A DNA stretch of 64,000 bases from Arenimonas daejeonensis (GTDB taxonomy: Bacteria > Pseudomonadota > Gammaproteobacteria > Xanthomonadales > Xanthomonadaceae). The translations under genes and the position numbers were made by a program. Each line of letters begins with the position of its first letter. The first letter of the stretch is position 1. Below are positions 27,019 through 37,199 of the stretch, piece after piece. The stretch spans positions 2,480,001-2,544,000 of the forward strand of contig NZ_CP042453.1 of NCBI RefSeq assembly GCF_007993735.1. The letters run 5' to 3'. The notes under the pieces are model-generated. The model was not told the origin of the DNA. It did no database searches and saw only the letters and a program-made list of their open reading frames with translations.

Positions 27019-28894
27019 TCAGCGGTAACCCGCGGCCTGCAGTTCGAACAGCTCGGCATACCGCCCCCGCTGCGCCAGCAGCTCCTCGTGCGTGCCCACC
27101 GCCTCGACCTGGCCCTGCTCCAGCACCAGGATGCGGTCGGCCATGCGCACGCTGGAGAACCGGTGCGAGATCAGCACCGCGGTCTTGCCGGCGCTGAGTT
27201 CCTTGAAGCGCTGGAACACCTCGAATTCCGAACGCGCATCCAGCGCCGCCGTCGGCTCGTCCAGGATCAGCAGCTGCGAATCGCGCATGTAGGCGCGCGC
27301 GATCGCCACTTTCTGCCACTCGCCGCCGGACAGGTCCATGCCGCTCTTGAAACGCTTGCCGATCACCTGGTCGTAACCGTTCGGCAACCTGTCGATGACC
27401 TCGTCGGCCAGGCTGCGCCGCGCGGCTTCGACGATGCGCTCGCGGTCGTTGCGCGCCTCGATGCGGCCAACCGCGATGTTCTCGGCGGCGGTCAGGTGGT
27501 AACGCACGAAGTCCTGGAAGATCACGCCGATGTTGGAGCGCAGCACGTCCAGGTCGTACTCGCGCAGGTCGTGGCCATCCAGCAGGATGCGGCCTTCGTC
27601 CGGGTCGTATAGCCTCGCCAGCAGTTTGACCAGGGTGGTCTTGCCCGCGCCGTTCTCGCCCACCAGGGCCAGCACCTCGCCCGCCTGGAGCGTGAAAGTG
27701 AGATGCCGTACCGCCCAGCGTTCCGCACCGGGATAGCGGAAGCCGACATTCTCGAACACGAAGCCTTCGCGGATCGCTGCCGGAAACGGCCGCGGCGCGG
27801 ACGGCGAGGTGATTTCCGGCTCGATCTCGAAAAAGGAGAACAGGTCGTCCAGGTACAGCGCCTGCCCAGCCACCTGCGAGAACCCGACCAGCATGCCTTC
27901 CAGCAACTGGCGCAGGCGCCGGAAGCTGCCGGCAAGGAAAGTCAGGTCGCCGATGCTGAACTCGCCGCGCACCGTGCGCCAGGCGATGTAGGCGTAGGCG
28001 ACGTAATACCCCAGCGTGCCGAAGGCCGTGAGCAGGCTGCCCCAACCGGCGCGCCGGATCGCCAGCGATCGGTTGGCCCGGTAGAACTGTTCCGACAGCT
28101 CCCGGAACCGCCCGATCAGGAAGCCGTGCAGGCCGAAGATCTTCACTTCCTTGGCGGTCTCGACGCTGGCGCCGGTCTGGCGGATGTATTCCAGCTCGCG
28201 TCGTTCGGGCGTCTTGGTGTAGTTGAGCGTGTAGTTGAGCGCGTTGAAGTGGGCTTCGCTCAGGAAGGCCGGCACCAGCGCCACCACCAGCAGCACGATC
28301 AGCCAGGGCGCGTAGACGATCAAGCCGGCGGCGAAGCTGACGATGGTCACCAGGGTCCTGGGCCTGGCCGAACAGCTGGCTCATCAGGGTCATGCGGCCC
28401 ATGGTCTGGCGTCGGGCGCGGTCCAGGCGGTCCTGCAGTTCGCTGTCCTCGAAATCCTCCAGGTCGAGCGTGGCAGCGTGCTCCATCAGGCGCACGCTGG
28501 TGGCGTTGGTGAACAGTTCCGACAGCAGTGAGTCGAACAGCGACACCAGGCGCCCCAGCACGTCCGACAACACCGCCAGGCCGAACTCGAGCGCCAGCAG
28601 CCAGAACAGCGGCGCCAGCAGGCCGCTGTCCACCCACTCGCCCAGCGTGGCCAGCCCCGCGTCCAGCGACACCAGGCGCAGCGCCTCGTCGATGATGAGC
28701 TTGCCGACGTACAGCATCACCACCGGCAGCAGCGCGCGCACCAGGCGCAGGCCGAGCGTGGCCAGCGTCAGCGTTGGGCTGGTGTCCCAGATCTGGCGCA
28801 GGAAGGGGCGCAGGTTGCGCATCGCGTCCCAACGTTCACGCACGCTGGGGCGGGCGGCGCGATTGGGTTTGCCGATGGTTTCAGGCGCGGGCAT
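27019..28894 (-). CDS. ABC exporter, fused permease and ATPase (one apparent frameshift)
   Basis: N-terminal transmembrane half (six helices, about 1-330) and C-terminal nucleotide-binding domain: Walker A GENGAGKTT, signature LSGGEWQKVAIARA, Walker B LLILDEPTAALD and H-loop ISHRFS. Extra base at about 28354 inside a CCTGG site splits the ORF within the second helix pair (LFGQAQD to LVTIVSFAAGLIV). Repaired length is about 625 residues. One such protein would act as a homodimer. The substrate cannot be told from sequence; no partner export genes adjoin. Confidence 0.88.
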
Positions 28895-28946
28895 CGACGA
28901 CTCCCTGTGGCCTCGGGCCGATGCTCCGGGTCGGCAGCCGGTCCAC

Positions 28947-29606
28947 CTACTCGCCGCCCAGGCCCAGCGTCGCCTCCGGCGAAGGCGCGTCTTCCATCCA
29001 CACCGGCGTGGTCGGCACCGTTTCGCGGGTTTCCGGCTGCATGACGTAGGCCTCGTCGCCAGCGCCTTCGTTCACGACCCCGACCTGGCGCAGGCGCAGG
29101 CCGGTCAGGCGGTTGCTGCTGATCTTCAGCTGGTCGTGGTTGTTGGTGCGGCTGTAATAGGTCACGTCGTCACCGATCAGGCGCATGCGGTGTTCGGCCT
29201 TGTCGAAGCGGAAGCGGTAGGTGCTCGAGACCGCGCTGGTGCCGCCGGTGAGGTCCTCGACGACCAGCACACCCTTTTTCACCGACAGCGAGGCGTTGCC
29301 CAGCGGATAGGGGTCCATCGCCATCTCGCCGACCGGCTCGTGGCCGAAGTCGACCTCGGTGCGGTAGCCGAGCGCGACGACCAGGCGGCGGGTTTCCGCT
29401 TCGTCGTCGCGCATCACCGCGGCGGTGTCCAGGTCGCCGTCGCCATTGAGGTCGCCGTCGATGCGCGCCTCGACCCGTCCGGTGAACTGGTTGACCAGCA
29501 TCTCGTCGGTCATGGGCTCCAGCACCGGCCGGGGGTCCGGCGGCGACTGGGCCGTGGCGGCCAGGGACAACGTCAACAGCAGCAGGACTGTCGGAAGGCG
29601 GCGCAT
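28947..29606 (-). CDS. Secreted protein of unknown function with Asp/Asn-rich calcium-loop-like motif
   Basis: 219 residues with signal peptide (LPTVLLLLTLSLAATAQ). A DGDLNGDGDLDTAAVM motif at about 50-65 resembles FG-GAP/EF-hand-like calcium loops. The rest is predicted beta-rich with no family I recognise. Start ATG 29606 rather than 29633 because the signal peptide begins there. It lies 52 bp upstream of the ABC transporter in the same direction, so co-transcription is possible. Confidence 0.7.
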   Translation of the reverse strand: MRRLPTVLLLLTLSLAATAQSPPDPRPVLEPMTDEMLVNQFTGRVEARIDGDLNGDGDLDTAAVMRDDEAETRRLVVALGYRTEVDFGHEPVGEMAMDPYPLGNASLSVKKGVLVVEDLTGGTSAVSSTYRFRFDKAEHRMRLIGDDVTYYSRTNNHDQLKISSNRLTGLRLRQVGVVNEGAGDEAYVMQPETRETVPTTPVWMEDAPSPEATLGLGGE

Positions 29607-29665
29607 GGCGGACTCCGGGGCGTGTGCCGGCACTCTAGCGCCGGAGCGGGCGCGCGGGAATCCGG

Positions 29666-31000
29666 TCAGTCTTCCTCGTCGCCCACCAGTCCGAACAGGT
29701 CGTGTTCGTCGCTGCCCATGATCCGGACCTCGCAGAAATCACCCGGTTTCAGGCCCGCGGCGGCACCGTCCTGGATCTGCACCAGGCCGTCGATGCCAGG
29801 GGCATCGGCTTTCGAACGACCGATCGCCAGCTCGCCGTCGATCTCGTCCACCAGCACGGTCTGCACGCTGCCGACCTTGCGCTCGAGCTTCTCGGCGCTG
29901 ATCTGGGCCTGCAGTTCCATGAAGCGGGCCAGGCGCTCCTGCTTCACTTCCTCGGGCACGGCATCGGGCAGGTCGTTGGCCTTGGCACCGTCCACCGGCG
30001 AATAGGCGAAGGCGCCGACGCGGTCGAGCTCGGCCATGTCCAGGAACGACAGCAGCTGCTCGAATTCCTCGTCGGTCTCGCCCGGGAAACCGACGATGAA
30101 GGTGCTGCGGATGGTGATTTCCGGGCAGATCGCCCGCCAGCGCTGGATGCGCTCGAGCGTCTTGTCCACCGCGCCCGGCCGCTTCATCAGCTTGAGGATG
30201 CGCGGGCTGGCGTGCTGGAACGGGATGTCCAGGTAGGGAAGGATCTTGCCTTCCGCCATCAGCGGGATGATGTCGTCCACGTGCGGGTACGGATAGACGT
30301 AGTGCAGGCGGGTCCACAGGCCCAGCTCGGACAGGCCCTCGCACAGGCCCTTCATGCGGGTCTGGAAAGCCTTGCCGCGCCATTCGCGCTCGGCGTATTT
30401 CATGTCCACGCCGTAGGCGCTGGTGTCCTGCGACACCACCAGCAGTTCGCGCACGCCGCCACGCGCCAGCTTCTCGGCCTCGCGCAGCACCTCGTCCACC
30501 GGGCGCGACACAAGGTCGCCGCGCATGGACGGGATGATGCAGAAGCTGCAGCGGTGGTTGCAGCCCTCGGAAATCTTCAGGTAGGCGTAGTGCTTCGGGG
30601 TCAGCTTCAGGCCGTAGTCCGGCAGCAGGTCCACGAACGGGTCGTGCCGCGGCGGCAGCGCCGCATGCACCGCGTTCATCACGCTGCCGTAGTCCTGCGG
30701 GCCGCTGATGGACAGCACGTCCGGGTGGGCGGCGCGGATCTGCTCGGGCTTCTTGCCCAGGCAGCCGGTGACGATGACCTTGCCGTTCTCGGCCAGGGCC
30801 TCGCCGATCGCGTCCAGGCTCTCGGCCACGGCCGAGTCGATGAAGCCGCAGGTATTGACCACCACCACGTCGGCCGCATCGTAGCTGGGCACGATCTCGT
30901 AGCCCTCGACCCGAAGCTGGGTCAAAATGCGTTCGGAGTCTACGAGGGCTTTCGGGCAGCCGAGGCTGACGAAGCCCACCTTGGGGTGGCTGGCGGACAT
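29666..31000 (-). CDS. rimO: Ribosomal protein S12 methylthiotransferase RimO
   Basis: 444 residues, uninterrupted. N-terminal UPF0004 domain with three cluster cysteines (SLGCPKA, VNTCGF, TGCLGK), radical-SAM motif CNHRCSFC in the middle, and a C-terminal TRAM domain ([17 protein letters not shown] at the end). It methylthiolates an Asp of ribosomal protein S12. The ATG at 31000 begins [17 protein letters not shown]; the longer open frame upstream is antisense to the hydrolase gene and rejected. Confidence 0.96.
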   Translation of the reverse strand: MSASHPKVGFVSLGCPKALVDSERILTQLRVEGYEIVPSYDAADVVVVNTCGFIDSAVAESLDAIGEALAENGKVIVTGCLGKKPEQIRAAHPDVLSISGPQDYGSVMNAVHAALPPRHDPFVDLLPDYGLKLTPKHYAYLKISEGCNHRCSFCIIPSMRGDLVSRPVDEVLREAEKLARGGVRELLVVSQDTSAYGVDMKYAEREWRGKAFQTRMKGLCEGLSELGLWTRLHYVYPYPHVDDIIPLMAEGKILPYLDIPFQHASPRILKLMKRPGAVDKTLERIQRWRAICPEITIRSTFIVGFPGETDEEFEQLLSFLDMAELDRVGAFAYSPVDGAKANDLPDAVPEEVKQERLARFMELQAQISAEKLERKVGSVQTVLVDEIDGELAIGRSKADAPGIDGLVQIQDGAAAGLKPGDFCEVRIMGSDEHDLFGLVGDEED

Positions 31001-31094
31001 GGGCTGGGCCGTGGGGTCGGGGGCGCGGATTATAGCCCTCCCCGGCTCGCGCAGCCGGTGTAGGCTAGGCCCCGGACTGCTTGGGGGAGCGACC

Positions 31095-31757
31095 ATGGGC
31101 CAGACGATCTCGATCAACACCCGCCACGGGCGCATCTCGGCCTGGCACGCCAAGCCACATGTCGCGCCCAAGGGCGCGCTGATCGTGGTGCAGGAGATCT
31201 TCGGGCTGAACTCGCACATCCGCCAGGTCGCGGACCGCTTCGCCAACTACGGCTACGTCACCATCGCCCCCGCCCTGTTCGATCTGGTGCACCCCGGAAC
31301 CGAGCTCGGCTACGACGAGGCCGGGGTCGCCCGCGGCCGCGAGATCGTCGAGGAACTGGGCTTCAACGGCGCCCTGGACGGCGTGCGCGGCGCCTTCGAC
31401 TTCCTCGAGGCGGAATTCAAGGTGGGCATCGTCGGCTATTGCTGGGGTGGCAGCGTCGCCTTCTACACCAATACCCGGCTCGGCCTGCCCGCGGTCAGTT
31501 ATTACGGCGGCCGTACCGTGCCACTGCTGAAGGACCGGCCCAAGGCGCCGCTCATGCTGCATTTCGGCGAACACGACCCGATCATCCCGCCCGAAGACGT
31601 CGAAAAGCACCGCGAAGCCCTGACCTCGGCCGAAATCCATGTCTGGCCCGGCGCCGGCCACGGCTTCAACTGCGACCAGCGCGCCGACTACAACGCCGAC
31701 GTGGCCGCGCAGGCCATGACCCGCACCCTGGGTTTCTTCCAGAAGACCCTGCGCTGA
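31095..31757 (+). CDS. Dienelactone hydrolase family protein
   Basis: 220-residue alpha/beta hydrolase. Nucleophile Cys in GYCWGGS (about 116-122), acid Asp in [13 protein letters not shown] and His in [10 protein letters not shown] complete the Cys-Asp-His triad of dienelactone hydrolases; [17 protein letters not shown] is the N-terminal signature. No aromatic-degradation genes are nearby, so the physiological substrate is unknown. Followed 1 bp later by the HIT gene. Confidence 0.9.
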   Translation: MGQTISINTRHGRISAWHAKPHVAPKGALIVVQEIFGLNSHIRQVADRFANYGYVTIAPALFDLVHPGTELGYDEAGVARGREIVEELGFNGALDGVRGAFDFLEAEFKVGIVGYCWGGSVAFYTNTRLGLPAVSYYGGRTVPLLKDRPKAPLMLHFGEHDPIIPPEDVEKHREALTSAEIHVWPGAGHGFNCDQRADYNADVAAQAMTRTLGFFQKTLR

Positions 31758-31758
31758 G

Positions 31759-32184
31759 ATGAGCGAAGGTTTCGCGCTCGACCCGCGGCTGGCCGCCGAC
31801 TCCGTGCTGGTCGCCGACGGCCCGCTGTCGCAACTGCGCCTGATGGACGACGCCCGTTTCCCCTGGCTGGTGCTGGTGCCGCGCCTGGCGGGCGCGGTCG
31901 AATGGCTGGACCTGGATGGCGGCGCACAGCGCCTGTTGCTGGCCGAGGTCAATCTGGCCGGGAAACTGCTGCGATCCCTCGGCCCGGTGCACAAGCTGAA
32001 TATCGGTGCACTCGGCAACATCGTGCGCCAGCTGCACGTGCATGTGCTGGCGCGGCAGGAAGGTGATGCCGCGTGGCCCGGGCCGGCCTGGGGTTCCGGG
32101 GCTGCGTTGCGCTACGACGAAACGACGAGGCTGGCCCTGGTGGCGCGCTTGCGCCAGCATATGGATTCGCTGATCGAATCCTGA
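31759..32184 (+). CDS. HIT-like domain protein with incomplete histidine triad
   Basis: 141 residues with HIT-fold features: FPWLVLVPRL, VHKLNIGALGN and QLHVHVLAR near residue 95. The canonical H-x-H-x-H triad has only the first two His, the third position being Leu, so the usual nucleotide hydrolase active site is incomplete; this belongs to a divergent proteobacterial HIT subgroup. Translationally coupled to the dienelactone hydrolase gene. Confidence 0.82.
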   Translation: MSEGFALDPRLAADSVLVADGPLSQLRLMDDARFPWLVLVPRLAGAVEWLDLDGGAQRLLLAEVNLAGKLLRSLGPVHKLNIGALGNIVRQLHVHVLARQEGDAAWPGPAWGSGAALRYDETTRLALVARLRQHMDSLIES

Positions 32185-32192
32185 GGTAGCCC

Positions 32193-32480
32193 ATGCGTTA
32201 TCCCCGCACACTTGTCCTGGGTCTGGTCCTGGCCTCGTCCCCGGCGTTTTCCGCCAACTACGACAAACATGCCGCCGAGGCCTACACCAGCGGCTCGGCC
32301 GGTTACACGGTCTACGTGGACGTGACCTTCGGGATGCGCAAGCGCGTGGCCGCCAGCGAGCTCAACGATGCGCACAAGGCCTTCTCGGACCGGGGCTTCG
32401 AACCGGTGTCCGTGACCGACCACATCGAAAACGGCGACCTGCTGGGCTTTTTCGTCACCTACCGCCGCAAGGCAGGCTGA
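32193..32480 (+). CDS. Small secreted protein of unknown function
   Basis: 95 residues with a clear signal peptide ([16 protein letters not shown]) and a compact mature domain ([20 protein letters not shown], then [15 protein letters not shown]). A good ribosome-binding sequence (GAGGT) precedes the ATG at 32193, eight bases after the HIT stop. No family recognised. Confidence 0.7.
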   Translation: MRYPRTLVLGLVLASSPAFSANYDKHAAEAYTSGSAGYTVYVDVTFGMRKRVAASELNDAHKAFSDRGFEPVSVTDHIENGDLLGFFVTYRRKAG

Positions 32481-32513
32481 TGCGGATCGCCGGGAGGACC
32501 TGACGCGAATGCG

Positions 32514-33081
32514 TCAAGTCCTCGGAAGCGTGACCCCGGTCTGCCCCTGGTACTTTCCGCCGCGGTCCTTGTACGAGGTCTCGCAGACTTCGTCGGACTG
32601 GAAGAACAGCATCTGGGCCACGCCCTCGCCCGCGTAGATCTTGGCCGGCAGCGGCGTCGTGTTGCTGAACCAGGGTCACGTGGCCTTCCCACTCGGGCTC
32701 CAGCGGCGTGACGTTGACGATGATGCCGCAGCGCGCGTAGGTGCTCTTGCCCAGGCAGACCATAAGGGTGTCGCGCGGGATCCGGAAGAATTCGACCGTG
32801 CGCGCCAGCGCGAACGAGTTCGGCGGGATGATGCAGACATCCGACACCACGTCCACGAAGCTGGTCGGGTCGAAATTCTTCGGATCAACAATCGTCGAGT
32901 TGATGTTGGTGAAGATCTTGAACTCGCGTGCGCAGCGCACGTCGTAGCCGTAGCTGGAGGTGCCGTAGCTGACGATGCGGTGGCCGTCGGCGGCGTGCTT
33001 GACCTGGCCGGGCTCGAAGGGTTCGATCATGCCCTGGCCTTCGGCCATGCGGCGGATCCACTTGTCGGACTTGATGCTCAT
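32514..33081 (-). CDS. dcd: dCTP deaminase (one apparent 2-base deletion)
   Basis: Deaminates dCTP to dUTP for thymidylate synthesis; homotrimer. 189 residues when repaired. [42 protein letters not shown] and [13 protein letters not shown] are in the first frame; [13 protein letters not shown] and the Gly-rich tail [15 protein letters not shown] in another. Restoring two bases at about 32669, directly before a CCAGG site, joins VTLEFSNTT. The uncorrected frame runs on to 32455. Confidence 0.93.
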
Positions 33082-33115
33082 GCGGGGCGGAGGCTCCGGG
33101 GCGAAAGCGGCGATT

Positions 33116-33739
33116 CTACTGGCTGGCCCGGCCTGGCGGCGATGCCGCCGGCTCCGGGTCGCGGAAGATCCGGAAGTGGCCGACCGGCGGCCAGGCGAAC
33201 AGCACGTCCTCGACCCGGGCCCCGGCGCCGATGTTGTGCACGATCAGGGGCCGGTTCGAGCCGTCGAAGGTCCGGCGGTCCGAAACCACCCCGATGTGCG
33301 GCAAGCCGTTGGGCAGGCGCCAGCTGACCAGGTCGCCCGGCCGGTAAGCGGCGGGATCGGTCGTGACTGGCAGGGCGTGGCCGGCCCGGCGGGCCCAGGT
33401 CTCCAGGTTCGGCACCCGCCGGTGGTCGATGTTGCGGTCGGGCCGGGACAGGCCCCACAGCTGCGGATAGGCCGCGAAGTTCCGGCGCATGTCCTCGTTC
33501 ACCGCCAGCTGCAGGTCCAGGCCGGCGGCACGGTAGGCCCGGATCACGACGTCGGTGCAGACGCCCCGGTCGGCCGGCACGTCCCCGCCCGGGTAGTCCA
33601 GGCGCACGTAGCTGCCGTCGTAGTGACGGGTCACACCGACCTGGGCATGGGCGGCCTTGAGGACCTGGGTGATTTCGGGGGGCTGGGCCTGGGCCAGGGT
33701 GGGCAGGAGCAGCAGGGCCGCCATGAACCAGCGACGCAA
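33116..33739 (-). CDS. DUF1287 secreted protein (NlpC/P60-like)
   Basis: 207 residues with signal peptide ([15 protein letters not shown]). [21 protein letters not shown] contains the conserved Cys; [12 protein letters not shown] supplies a His and VHNIGAG follows, the pattern of DUF1287 (E. coli YijF-like), a papain-like fold. Catalytic activity is unproven. Downstream of the mrp gene and the REP-like cluster. Confidence 0.88.
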   Translation of the reverse strand: MRRWFMAALLLLPTLAQAQPPEITQVLKAAHAQVGVTRHYDGSYVRLDYPGGDVPADRGVCTDVVIRAYRAAGLDLQLAVNEDMRRNFAAYPQLWGLSRPDRNIDHRRVPNLETWARRAGHALPVTTDPAAYRPGDLVSWRLPNGLPHIGVVSDRRTFDGSNRPLIVHNIGAGARVEDVLFAWPPVGHFRIFRDPEPAASPPGRASQ

Positions 33740-33745
33740 GGCCTC

Positions 33746-33876
33746 ACCCCTCCCAGCCTCCCCCTGTCAGCAGGGGGAGGAGCAAGAGCACCCCTCCCCA
33801 GCCCTCCCTGCAAACAGGGGAGGGAGCATTGGCCCCTCCCCCTGCTGACAGGGGGAGGCCGGGAGGGGGCGTGCAC
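33746..33876. repeat. Cluster of three REP-like G/C-box hairpins
   Basis: Three hairpins with 9-10-bp stems of the CCTCCCCCTG / CAGGGGGAGG type: 33757-33780 (loop TCAG), 33802-33824 (loop CAAA) and 33835-33858 (loop CTGA). GGCCGGGAGGGGG follows the third exactly as it does in the doublet at 4366-4462. Fills the mrp/DUF1287 intergenic gap. Confidence 0.85.
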
Positions 33877-33889
33877 TCGCCGCGGCCCA

Positions 33890-34981
33890 TCAGGTGTTCT
33901 GGATCACGATGTTCGGGAACGAGATCGCCTTGTTGCGCGCCTGCAGCGAAAGTCGCGCCGCCGTGCGCCGGGCGATGTCGCGATAGGCCAGCGACAGCGG
34001 CGATTCCTGGTCGGCGGCCACGGTCGGCGCGCCCGAATCGGCCTGTTCGCGGATGCGGATGTCCAGCGGCAGCGCACCCAGCAGTGGCACATCGTACTGC
34101 GCGGCCATCTTCTCGCCACCACCGGCGCCGAACACGTGCTCGCTGTGGCCGCAGTTCGTGCATACGTGCACCGCCATGTTCTCGACGATGCCGAGCACCG
34201 GCACCTCGACCTTGCCGAACATCTGCAGGGCCTTGCGCGCATCGAGCGTGGCGATGTCCTGCGGCGTGGTGACGATCACCGCACCCGAAACCGGCACCCT
34301 CTGGGCCAGTGTGAGCTGGATGTCGCCGGTGCCCGGCGGCAGGTCGATGACCAGGTAATCCAGGCCCTGCCAACGGGTGTCGTTGAGCAGCTGCTGCAGC
34401 GCCTGGGTGACCATCGGGCCGCGCCAGATCATCGGCGTGTCCTCGCCGATCAGCAGGCCGATCGACATCGCCTGCAGGCCGTGATTGCGCTTGGGTTCGA
34501 TCGACTTGCCGTCCGGGCTGTCGGGCCGGCCCTCCAGGCCCAGCATCTTGGGGATGGACGGGCCGTAGATGTCGGCGTCGAGCACGCCGACCGTGGCGCC
34601 TTCGGCCTGCAGCGCCAGGGCCAGGTTCACCGCCGTCGTGGACTTGCCGACGCCGCCCTTGCCAGAGGCGACGGCGATGATGTTCTTTACTTCCGGCAGC
34701 GGGGTCAGGTCCTTCTGCACGCGGTGCGCGAAGACACGGGAGGTCACCGACACCGTGGCTTTGGCCACGCCCGGCAGGGCTTCGACGGCGAGGCGCACCC
34801 GGTCGGCCAGGGCGGCATGCCAGCCGGCCGCGGGGTAACCCAACTGGATCTCGATGGCGACACGGTCGCCATCCACGCCGATGCCCCGCACGGCCTGGCT
34901 GCTGACCAGATCGGTGTCGGTGTGGGGGTCGTGGATGCCGGAGAGACAGGCGCGGACGCTGTCCTGGCTGGGGTTGCTCAT
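33890..34981 (-). CDS. mrp: Iron-sulphur cluster carrier ATPase Mrp/ApbC
   Basis: 363 residues: N-terminal MIP18-like domain (GIHDPHTDTDLVS), then a ParA-type P-loop (VASGKGGVGKSTTAVN), LDADIYGPSIPKMLG, DYLVIDLPPGTGD, and the cluster-binding CTNCGH pair. Start ATG 34981. Divergent from metG with 89 bp between, an arrangement seen in many gammaproteobacteria. Confidence 0.95.
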   Translation of the reverse strand: MSNPSQDSVRACLSGIHDPHTDTDLVSSQAVRGIGVDGDRVAIEIQLGYPAAGWHAALADRVRLAVEALPGVAKATVSVTSRVFAHRVQKDLTPLPEVKNIIAVASGKGGVGKSTTAVNLALALQAEGATVGVLDADIYGPSIPKMLGLEGRPDSPDGKSIEPKRNHGLQAMSIGLLIGEDTPMIWRGPMVTQALQQLLNDTRWQGLDYLVIDLPPGTGDIQLTLAQRVPVSGAVIVTTPQDIATLDARKALQMFGKVEVPVLGIVENMAVHVCTNCGHSEHVFGAGGGEKMAAQYDVPLLGALPLDIRIREQADSGAPTVAADQESPLSLAYRDIARRTAARLSLQARNKAISFPNIVIQNT

Positions 34982-35011
34982 GCGCTGGAAACCTCGGAAG
35001 AAAGCCGGCCA

Positions 35012-35017
35012 ATTGTA
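35012..35017 (-). promoter_or_regulatory. Candidate -10 box for mrp
   Basis: TACAAT on the minus strand, 30 bp upstream of the mrp ATG at 34981. No clear -35. Confidence 0.35.
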
Positions 35018-35058
35018 TCCGCATCGGCCTCGGCCCGCCCGCGGCCGGTCGGCTCTGC

Positions 35059-35064
35059 GATAAT
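35059..35064 (+). promoter_or_regulatory. Candidate -10 box for a leaderless metG transcript
   Basis: GATAAT ends six bases before the metG ATG at 35071, so initiation would fall at or next to the start codon; no Shine-Dalgarno precedes the ATG. queG shows the same layout. Confidence 0.4.
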
Positions 35065-35070
35065 CGCGCC

Positions 35071-37193
35071 ATGACTTCGACCGCACAGACCCCGACGCCG
35101 GCCCCCGCCCTCGTCACCACCGCCCTGCCCTACGCCAACGGCCCGCTGCACCTGGGTCACCTGGTGGGCTACGTCCAGGCCGACATCTGGGTGCGCGCGC
35201 GCCGCCTCGCCGGTGGAACCGTGCATTTCGTCTGCGCCGACGACGCCCACGGCACGCCGATCATGCTGGCCGCGGAAAAGGCCGGCCTGTCGCCCGAGGA
35301 CTTCATCCGCGGCATGCAGGCCAGCCACGAGGCCGACTTCGCGGCCTTCGGCGTGGCCTTCGACCACTACCACTCGACCCATTCGGACGAGAACCGCGAG
35401 CTGGCCTCGCTGATCTACACCCGGCTGCGCGACGGCACGCATGGCGTGAATGCGATCGCGCGCCGTTCGATCCAGCAGCTGTTCGATCCCGAGCGGCAGA
35501 TGTTCCTGCCCGACCGCTACATCAAGGGCGACTGCCCGAACTGCGGCAGCCCGGACCAGTACGGCGACAACTGCGAGGTCTGCGGCAAGGCGTATTCGCC
35601 GACCGACCTGAAGAACCCGCGCTCGGTGGTCTCGGGTGCGGTGCCGGAGCTGCGCGACTCGGAGCACTACTTCTTCGAACTGGGCAAGTTCGAGTCGTTC
35701 CTGCGCGACTGGCTGGCCGGCGACGTCGCCCACCCGGCGGTGAAGGCCAAGCTGGCCGAGTGGCTGGAAGGCGGCCTGCGCGACTGGGACATCAGCCGCG
35801 ACGCGCCCTATTTCGGCTTCCCGATCCCGGACGCGCCGGGCAAGTTCTTCTACGTCTGGCTGGATGCGCCGATCGGTTACCTGGCCTCGTTCAAGGCCCT
35901 GTGCGACAGCGGCCGCGCCGATTTCGCCACCTTCACCGACGGTGCGCGCAACCGTACCGGCGAGACCGAGATGCACCACTTCCTCGGCAAGGACATCATC
36001 AACTTCCACGGCCTGTTCTGGCCGGCGATGCTGCACGGCGCCGGCTTCCGCGAGCCGACCGCGCTGCACGTCAACGGCTACCTGACGGTGAACGGCGCGA
36101 AGATGAGCAAGTCGCGCGGCACCTTCGTGATGGCGCGCACCTACCTCGACGCCGGGCTCAACCCCGAGTACCTGCGCTACTACTTCGCGGTGAAGACCGG
36201 TGCGGGCGTGGTGGATCTGGACCTGAACCTCGACGATTTCGTCGCGCGCGTAAACTCCGACCTGGTCGGCAAGTTCGTCAACATCGCCAGCCGTTGCGCG
36301 GGTTTCATCTCGAAGCGCTTCGACGGGCAACTGGCAGCAGCGTTGCCGGACCCGGCGATGTACACGCGTTTCGTCACCGGCGTGAATGAGATCGCCACCA
36401 GCTACTCCCGCGACGAGTTCGGCCAGGCCATGCGCCAGGTGATGGCGCTGGCCGATGAGGCCAACCGCTACATCGACGAGCGCAAGCCCTGGGTGATCGC
36501 CAAGCAGGAAGGCGCCGACGCCGAGTTGCAGGCCGTATGCACGCAGGGCCTGAACCTGTTCCGCCTGTTGGCCGCCGCGCTCAAGCCCGTACTGCCCGAC
36601 ACCGTCGCGCGCGCCGAATCCTTCCTGCGCGCACCCGTGCAGCACTGGGACGACATCGCCCAGCCGCTGACCGCCCACACCATCGCCCCTTCGAAGCGCT
36701 GATGACGCGCATCGACCCCAAGCAGATCGAAACCATGACCGATGCCAGCAAGGAAGACCTCAAGCCCGCCGAACCCCTGACCCAACCGACGAAGCCTGTG
36801 GGAGGGACTTCAGTCCCGAACAAGGCCGCCGGAACGGTCGGGACTGAAGTCCCTCCCACAGCTTTCATCGGCATCGAGGATTTCGCGAAGCTCGACCTGC
36901 GCATCGGCACCGTGCTCGAGTGCGGCTTCGTCGACGGTTCCGACAAGCTGCTGCGTTTCCTGCTCGACGCCGGCGAACTCGGCCAGCGCCAGATCTTCTC
37001 GGGCATCCGCGGCAGTTACGGCGAGCCGGAGAAGCTGGTCGGCCGCAAGGTCGTCTTCATCGCCAACCTGGCGCCGCGCAAGATGCGCTTCGGCCTGAGC
37101 GAGGGCATGATCCTGTCCGCCGGTTTCGACGGTGGCGAGCTCGCCCTGCTCGATGCCGACGCCGGCGCGCTGCCCGGCATGCCGGTGCGGTAA
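35071..37193 (+). CDS. metG: Methionyl-tRNA synthetase (one apparent frameshift before the C-terminal tRNA-binding domain)
   Basis: Class I synthetase. HLGH at 27-30 (HIGH motif), zinc knuckle CPNCGS/CEVCG, KMSKS at 344-348, anticodon-binding helices to about 540. As read, the first frame stops at 36702 (HTIAPSKR). One missing base near 36689 joins HTIAP to FEALMTRIDPKQIETMTDAS and on to a normal C-terminal OB-fold (FAKLDLRIGTVLECGFVDGSD, LAPRKMRFGLSEGM), giving about 707 residues, the usual length. The stop and a possible restart ATG overlap (TGATG), so a natural split cannot be wholly excluded. A REP-like palindrome is embedded in frame in the linker at 36796-36861. Confidence 0.93.
36796..36861. 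repeat. Palindromic repeat inside the metG linker
   Basis: 24-bp perfect inverted repeat (36796-36819 with 36838-36861) around an 18-bp spacer. It has the GTGGGAGGGACTTCAGTCCC type of sequence typical of intergenic repeats in this bacterial group. It is 66 bp, a multiple of three, open in the metG frame, and adds about 22 residues (PVGGTSVPNKAAGTVGTEVP plus neighbours) between the catalytic part and the tRNA-binding domain. Confidence 0.88.
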
Positions 37194-37199
37194 GCGCGC

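Noticed and set aside
33746-33876. CRISPR array
   Set aside because: Repeats are short hairpins with irregular spacing, no unique spacers of constant length and no cas genes.
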